Positions 37,487-41,030 of a DNA stretch of 41,030 bases are shown here, piece after piece (position 1 is the stretch's first letter; every line of letters starts with the position of its first letter). The notes beneath the pieces are model-generated. The model was not told where the DNA came from. It did no database searches and saw only the letters and a program-made list of their open reading frames with translations. Origin of the DNA: a virus; IMG/VR virus record IMGVR_UViG_3300045790_000809, positions 1 to 41,030 of that record; one strand, written 5' to 3'. The position numbers and the translations under genes were made by a program.

Positions 37487-37808
37487 TCAAATAGAATATC
37501 AATACGAATTAGATCTAACTGGCGGCACGAATACAGATACTATTACTATTGATCTTAGTAACTATCCAAGTACTAGTACTAGTACAATAGATACTACTTT
37601 TAGTAACTATACAATAACAGGTACTAACGGTAGTCCAATAACAATTAATAGTGATATTAATATTGTTACAGGTCCCGAAGCATATCTTAAAGTAACTGAA
37701 ATAGAAGAAATGTGCAACGATTATCCTGCACTAAATATCGCGTATAGCACTTTTAAATCGATGTACGACTTAGTATTACAAGACTATAAAGGTAAAAAAA
37801 ATGTTTAA
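37479..37808 (+). CDS. Conserved T4-like marine phage protein, unknown function
   Basis: A 109-residue protein. GTG 37479 is chosen because GAGG (37466-37469) precedes it and it overlaps the glycosyltransferase stop by 8 nt. The first 70 residues are Thr/Ser-rich beta (TDTITIDLSNYPSTSTST), and the C-terminal 40 are helical: ALNIAYSTFKSMYDLVLQDY, a motif I recall from many T4-like cyanophage proteins (ending DYKGK). Function unknown, possibly structural. The 3' end overlaps the small lipoprotein gene by 8 nt. Confidence 0.55.
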   Translation: MNNQIEYQYELDLTGGTNTDTITIDLSNYPSTSTSTIDTTFSNYTITGTNGSPITINSDINIVTGPEAYLKVTEIEEMCNDYPALNIAYSTFKSMYDLVLQDYKGKKNV

Positions 37809-37953
37809 TATTAGTTTTATACTTGTACTATTATTGCTTACTGGGTGTTCAACAACAGCGGCAATAGTAGATGTAACTGCAACAACTGCAATATATGCAG
37901 GCAAGACAGTTGTAAACACCGTAGACTTAATAACCCCTGATATAATTAACTAA
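37801..37953 (+). CDS. 50-residue lipoprotein
   Basis: ATG 37801 opens a 50-residue frame ending TAA 37951-37953. The first 15 residues form a short signal peptide (MFNISFILVLLLLTG) with lipobox LTGC, C16 as the lipidated residue. The mature part is only 34 residues and Thr/Ala/Val-rich. It resembles phage-encoded small outer-membrane lipoproteins used in superinfection exclusion or as o-spanins, but no i-spanin partner lies nearby. AAAGG lies upstream within the preceding gene. Confidence 0.6.
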   Translation: MFNISFILVLLLLTGCSTTAAIVDVTATTAIYAGKTVVNTVDLITPDIIN

Positions 37954-37962
37954 GGACTAACT

Positions 37963-38481
37963 ATGATTAAGAAACATTATTACAACTGGACTGACATTGA
38001 ACGCATGTGCGTAAGCATTGTTAATCAAATGTACACTGACAACTGGCGTCCTGATTACATTGTAGGACTTACACGCGGCGGCAATGTACCTGCTACTATT
38101 ATTAGTAACATGACTGGCATTCGTTGTGAAACACTTAAAGTAAGTTTGCGTGACGATGAACAAGGTCCCGAAAGTAATCTTTGGATGGGCGAAGATGCAT
38201 TTGGTTATGAAAAACAACCAAAGAACATCCTTATTGTAGATGATATCAACGATACTGGTGCAACCTTTAACTGGATTAAGGAAGACTGGCCAACAGGCTG
38301 TATGCCAATGGAGCATGATCGATGGAATGCAGTATGGGGTAACAACGTTCGCTTTGCTACACTAACAGACAATAGTGCAAGTAATGCCGAAGTTCCAGTT
38401 AGTTATACTTGCCACGAAATTAACAAAGCAGAAGAAGATGTATGGCTTGTTTATCCTTGGGAGAATGTAAGTGAGTATTAA
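37963..38481 (+). CDS. Phosphoribosyltransferase-domain protein
   Basis: A 172-residue protein with the type I PRTase signature ILIVDDINDTGAT (89-101), the PRPP-binding loop, and YIVGLTRGGNVPATII (33-48), the loop that precedes it in hypoxanthine/xanthine-type enzymes. It could salvage a purine base or 7-deazapurine by joining it to PRPP. The closeness to the TGT/DpdA-like and QueD-like genes makes a deazapurine substrate worth testing, but this is inference. AAGGAC precedes the ATG. It overlaps the next gene by 11 nt. Confidence 0.75.
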   Translation: MIKKHYYNWTDIERMCVSIVNQMYTDNWRPDYIVGLTRGGNVPATIISNMTGIRCETLKVSLRDDEQGPESNLWMGEDAFGYEKQPKNILIVDDINDTGATFNWIKEDWPTGCMPMEHDRWNAVWGNNVRFATLTDNSASNAEVPVSYTCHEINKAEEDVWLVYPWENVSEY

Positions 38482-39082
38482 ATTGGATAGAATGGATTTA
38501 TTTCCAGTGCCAGTATTTGGTGGAGAGTTTGGTGGTGCTGAAGAACTAAGAAAAGCACTGCTTCCTGAATTAAAGGCTATCGAAAGTAATGACACTAATC
38601 CTAGAGGATATAGTGCGAATGGATATACTAACTATAATCCAACTGGCGAAATTATTGATAACCCAATGTTAGTTGACTTACGTGAGTTTATTGTAGAATC
38701 AGTAATCCAAGCAAATAATACAATTGGCTTAAAGAACAATGTAATTTTTTCCGGAAGTTGGTTTAGTATTAATAGAATGTACAGTACACATCTACCGCAT
38801 AATCACATTCCAAGTACTTGGAGCGGTGTGTACTATGTACAAGCAACTGATGAAGATGCTCCACTTACATTCATTGACAAGAATAAAGAGTGCAGTTGGC
38901 CCTGGGCAAACAATAAAGAAATGACGGTATACTCTACTCCGCATTTTAGTATTACACCCAAGACCGGACGTTTAATTATATTTCCGGCATACTTAACACA
39001 CATGGTAGATGAACAAAAAGTAGATGCAGAACGTATTGCAATTAGCTTTAACATGTCTTCATTGGAGAATACAAATGACTAA
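38471..39082 (+). CDS. Putative 2OG-Fe(II) oxygenase
   Basis: A 203-residue protein with a GTG start at 38471 (GGGAGA upstream). It begins IKLDRMDLFPVPVFGG, and has HLPHNHIPSTWSGVYYV (H110, H112), then GRLIIFPAYLTHMV (H177) and RIAISFNM. This is the arrangement of the putative 2OG-Fe(II) oxygenase family common in T4-like marine phages, with HxH/D and distal His for iron and Arg for 2-oxoglutarate. The substrate is unknown; DNA base, protein or metabolite are possible. It overlaps the HIT-like gene by 8 nt. Confidence 0.75.
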   Translation: MSIKLDRMDLFPVPVFGGEFGGAEELRKALLPELKAIESNDTNPRGYSANGYTNYNPTGEIIDNPMLVDLREFIVESVIQANNTIGLKNNVIFSGSWFSINRMYSTHLPHNHIPSTWSGVYYVQATDEDAPLTFIDKNKECSWPWANNKEMTVYSTPHFSITPKTGRLIIFPAYLTHMVDEQKVDAERIAISFNMSSLENTND

Positions 39083-39446
39083 ACCTTGGACCGATGTACT
39101 AATTGAAACAAAGGACTACACAGTTTACAAAGACGGCTTTCCGGTAACAGAAGGTCATGTGTTGTTTGTTCCTAGAGAAGAAAACTGGAAAGGGCTAACT
39201 AAGTGTATGGAAGCCGCATACAAATGGGGCCATGACTGGATGACACGCGGATACTGTGATGCATTTAACATTGGACAAAATGTAGGCGAAGCCGCTGGTC
39301 AAACTGTAATGTATCCACATATTCATTTAATACCTCGTCGTAATGGCGATATGGAAGATCCTCGTGGCGGGGTAAGACACGTCATACCAAGCAAAGGCAA
39401 TTATCGTAAAGATGACGCAGAGCCTCAAAAAGGAAAAGGACTATGA
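39075..39446 (+). CDS. HIT-family nucleotide hydrolase with variant His triad
   Basis: A 123-residue protein starting at ATG 39075 (GGAGAATA upstream). The HIT motif reads QTVMYPHIHLIPRR: family members have HxHxH, here Y80-P-H82-I-H84, so the first His is replaced by Tyr while the catalytic middle His (H82) and the last His remain. The following DPRGGVRHVIPSKGNY is typical of Ap4A-type and related hydrolases. It would cleave dinucleoside polyphosphates or AMP conjugates. The start overlaps the oxygenase gene; it overlaps the next gene by 4 nt. Confidence 0.75.
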   Translation: MTKPWTDVLIETKDYTVYKDGFPVTEGHVLFVPREENWKGLTKCMEAAYKWGHDWMTRGYCDAFNIGQNVGEAAGQTVMYPHIHLIPRRNGDMEDPRGGVRHVIPSKGNYRKDDAEPQKGKGL

Positions 39447-39649
39447 ACTTGAAAGAACAATTAGTAAAAGCGGCACGTATGCATGCCGAAGGAGAGCTTG
39501 AAAGAGCAAAGACTAACATTATGGTGTATATGAATAATGCAACTGGTATCGGAGAGCATAGCGATATTGTCGAAGCCATTCAAGAAGAACTTGACAAAAT
39601 GGCTCATGCAGAAGATCGTATTGAAATGTTGGTGAAATATTTTGGGTAG
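39443..39649 (+). CDS. Conserved small helical phage protein
   Basis: A 68-residue helical protein. The pattern MNLKEQLVKAARMHAEGEL, VYMNNATGIGEHSDIVEAIQ and EELDKMAHAEDRIEMLVKYF matches a small protein conserved across T4-like cyanophages, function unknown. It overlaps the HIT-like gene by 4 nt (ATGA) and the next gene by 8 nt, so its expression is coupled. Confidence 0.65.
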   Translation: MNLKEQLVKAARMHAEGELERAKTNIMVYMNNATGIGEHSDIVEAIQEELDKMAHAEDRIEMLVKYFG

Positions 39650-40463
39650 GACACTTTTTATAGGTGATAGCCATACATGCGGATACGATACTATTCCAGG
39701 AAAAACTGGGCCTGACAGTTATAAAGTATGGCAAGACAATAACTATGCTGAAATTTACGGGGAAGTACACAACAAGAATGTTATAGTGTATGCTATGCCC
39801 GGAAGTAATAACCGATCTTATTCAGACTGGTTAGGTAGTATGTTTAAAAAGTATGACGATATTGACGAAGTAATTGTGTTGCTAAGTAGTCTTAATAGAT
39901 TTATGTTAGCGCACAATGAAAAGTTATTATCTGATACAGTGCCAATTGATCAGTTTACTACACAACAAGGACAATCTGATAATGGACTAAGTCATAGATA
40001 CTTAGATTCCATTATTTCAGGCGACTACTTTCAGTTGTACCAAAAGCCAATTGACGAAGACTATAATAAGTTTCCTGGTATTGCATTTAGTTATGAAAGC
40101 GGATTAACAGAGCCTAATATACGAGAATCTACGTATATGGAAATTAAAACGTTCTTTGAACTTAACACACACTTAGAACAACGTGACTTTTTTAAAGACG
40201 TGTACACATGGGATAACATGTGTGCAGATCGAAACATACCAATTTACTTGTTTAAAATGCGAGACAGGGTGCAATTTCCAAAAGAGATTGACTTTTACGG
40301 CAAACTAAAAGCAACTACAATGAGCGATGTAAGTGTAGAAACGTTCTTTAGGAATAAACATATTGATCACACTGCGTACTATACTAGTGATCAAGAACAT
40401 TATACTAAACAGTATCATTCATTAATTGCAACAAAATTTTTAAAACACTTAACAAGGACCTAA
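39642..40463 (+). CDS. SGNH/GDSL-like protein (second copy of fold)
   Basis: A 273-residue protein with TTG start at 39642, chosen because it puts LFIGDSHTCG (GDSH, S10) at the N-terminus; a GGTGA site precedes it. YAMPGSNNRSYSDWL offers the block II Gly and Asn; VLLSSLNRFM may be block III. Near the end, SDQEHYTKQYHSLIA holds the His likely to be catalytic (DxxHY). It differs from the 25625 gene in length and sequence but shares the fold signature. The substrate may be an acylated or glycosylated cell-surface component. Confidence 0.5.
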   Translation: MGRTLFIGDSHTCGYDTIPGKTGPDSYKVWQDNNYAEIYGEVHNKNVIVYAMPGSNNRSYSDWLGSMFKKYDDIDEVIVLLSSLNRFMLAHNEKLLSDTVPIDQFTTQQGQSDNGLSHRYLDSIISGDYFQLYQKPIDEDYNKFPGIAFSYESGLTEPNIRESTYMEIKTFFELNTHLEQRDFFKDVYTWDNMCADRNIPIYLFKMRDRVQFPKEIDFYGKLKATTMSDVSVETFFRNKHIDHTAYYTSDQEHYTKQYHSLIATKFLKHLTRT

Positions 40464-40468
40464 ATAAC

Positions 40469-40942
40469 GTGGAACAACATGCTAAGTTAGATAAGTGGAT
40501 TAAAAACTGGGCCGATGAAATTGATGCAAATAAAAAATGTCCTTACGCTAAACCTACTGTTAATAGCAACAAACTAAAAACAGTTATGTTAGATAGTATT
40601 AACGTTTACGAGTTTTGGGCAACTATACACAAAGAAGCAGATAAGTTTGACGATGCACACGATGTCGTTATAGTTGCTATGGAAGCTGACGAAAATGTAA
40701 TGAATATACAACAATTACAAGGCGGATGTTATAGTATTAATGCCGGTCACAACAGTAGAAATACTGATTTATGGTGCTTAAACCTTCACAATCAGTTCTA
40801 TTTTATGGTACTACTGCAACGGTTATCGGCTCTAGATGATGCTAGTAGAGCATTCGAAAAGAAAGATTACTATGATGATCATGAAGTTTTTGCTATAAAA
40901 GACATCTTAAATAGAAGAGCATTAAGAGAAAATTTAAGTTGA
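40469..40942 (+). CDS. Conserved phage protein, unknown function
   Basis: A 157-residue protein starting at GTG 40469 with AAGGA upstream. The N-terminal half has WIKNWADEIDANKKCPYAK, in which CPYA recalls redox- or metal-linked families, but I cannot assign one. The centre alternates strands (DVVIVAMEADENVM) and an aromatic segment LHNQFYFMVLLQRL. No membrane span. It ends within the -35 of the next promoter. Confidence 0.5.
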   Translation: MEQHAKLDKWIKNWADEIDANKKCPYAKPTVNSNKLKTVMLDSINVYEFWATIHKEADKFDDAHDVVIVAMEADENVMNIQQLQGGCYSINAGHNSRNTDLWCLNLHNQFYFMVLLQRLSALDDASRAFEKKDYYDDHEVFAIKDILNRRALRENLS

Positions 40943-40967
40943 CAATAACCTAAATAGAATGTATAAT
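40939..40967 (+). promoter_or_regulatory. sigma70-like promoter TTGACA-N17-TATAAT
   Basis: TTGACA 40939-40944 and TATAAT 40962-40967, 17-nt spacer, exact consensus, before the gene that begins at 40993. The leader holds TAAGGAAC as ribosome-binding site. Confidence 0.75.
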
Positions 40968-40992
40968 TAATTAACAATCATAAGGAACAACT

Positions 40993-41030
40993 ATGAAACT
41001 AAGATATTCAGAAGCATTCTATAGTGTACA
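40993..41030 (+). CDS. Start of a probable QueE-like radical SAM enzyme (3' end outside window)
   Basis: Only 12 residues are visible: MKLRYSEAFYSV, followed by CA. QueE (7-carboxy-7-deazaguanine synthase) begins with a pattern like xxxSEIFYSIQGEG, so the fit is good and the next codon CA(A/G) would give the Gln of QGEG. The gene has its own consensus promoter. Together with the QueD-like (35792) and TGT/DpdA-like (33383) genes this points to a 7-deazaguanine pathway. With so few residues the call stays tentative. Confidence 0.45.
   Translation, partial: MKLRYSEAFYSV

Noticed and set aside
10861-41030. Many minus-strand open frames opposite real genes, for example at 17176-17730, 18397-18822 and 27321-28028
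   Set aside because: They are mirror images of highly conserved plus-strand genes (ClpA-like, gp43 and others), have Ser/Leu/Cys-rich random-looking products, and lack ribosome-binding sites.
1-41030. tRNA genes, CRISPR arrays, insertion sequences, attachment sites
   Set aside because: No cloverleaf-like GC-rich segment with a TTCRA arm, no regularly spaced repeats, no transposase or integrase motif, and gaps are too short to hold most of these.

Overview
The window reads as a stretch of the genome of a T4-like (Tevenvirinae-type) marine myovirus. The evidence is a T4-type replisome (family B polymerase gp43, clamp loader gp44, sliding clamp gp45, DsbA, DexA), phoH, thyX, a MazG-like enzyme, T4-late-type promoters (NATAAATA), and the tight ATGA/TAATG gene packing of tailed phages. 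The DNA is AT-rich. The host is probably a Gram-negative marine bacterium: there are o-spanin/i-spanin-like genes and nearly perfect sigma70-type promoters (TTGACA/T-N17-TATAAT). An alphaproteobacterial or SAR11-like host is plausible but unproven. All genes except phoH lie on the + strand.

Layout. 1-5222: late structural genes, comprising the end of a glycine-rich fibre/adhesin, two small fibre-like proteins and a 1113-residue protein with repeated Ig-like (He_PIG) modules. 5223-10812: an early/middle block with a DnaE-like fragment, GroES-like co-chaperonin, MazG-like, DexA, HAD phosphatase, gp44, 7Fe ferredoxin and ThyX. 10861-11607: phoH on the minus strand with its own terminator. 11764-15920: late genes and a lysis cassette (GH19 endolysin, i-spanin, embedded o-spanin lipoprotein, small membrane proteins, holin candidate). 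15938-19706: DnaJ/CbpA-like protein and a full two-ATPase ClpA-like unfoldase. 19711-24973: late genes, several with N-termini that resemble T4 capsid-targeting peptides, including a nucleotidyltransferase, a HAD 5'-nucleotidase and a 2OG oxygenase-like protein. 25063-28941: DsbA and DNA polymerase. 29309-32612: sugar/nucleotide and SAM metabolism (cupin, cytidylyltransferase-like, MetK, phosphomannomutase-like, UDP-sugar dehydrogenase-like). 32649-41030: sliding clamp, TGT/DpdA-like transglycosylase, QueD-like protein, glycosyltransferase, phosphoribosyltransferase, second 2OG oxygenase, HIT-like protein, SGNH-like protein, and at the edge the start of a likely QueE.

How it may work together. 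The most interesting system is a possible 7-deazaguanine DNA-modification set: a DpdA/TGT-like transglycosylase (33383-35011), a QueD-like protein (35792-36175) and the first 12 residues of a QueE-like radical SAM enzyme (40993-). The phage also carries MetK (makes SAM) and a 7Fe ferredoxin (low-potential electrons), both of which a radical SAM step would need; this link is inference. A second theme is control of host proteostasis (GroES-like, DnaJ-like, ClpA-like with a ClpP-docking IGF loop). A third is gene control: about ten spaced sigma70-like promoters, about seven late promoters, several promoters positioned so that transcription would start exactly on the A of ATG (leaderless), inverted repeats that could hide ribosome-binding sites in read-through RNA, and a 5-bp/8-nt hairpin in front of gp43 shaped like the T4 autoregulatory operator.

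No intergenic stretch exceeds about 160 bases. I saw no tRNA, rRNA, CRISPR array or insertion sequence.
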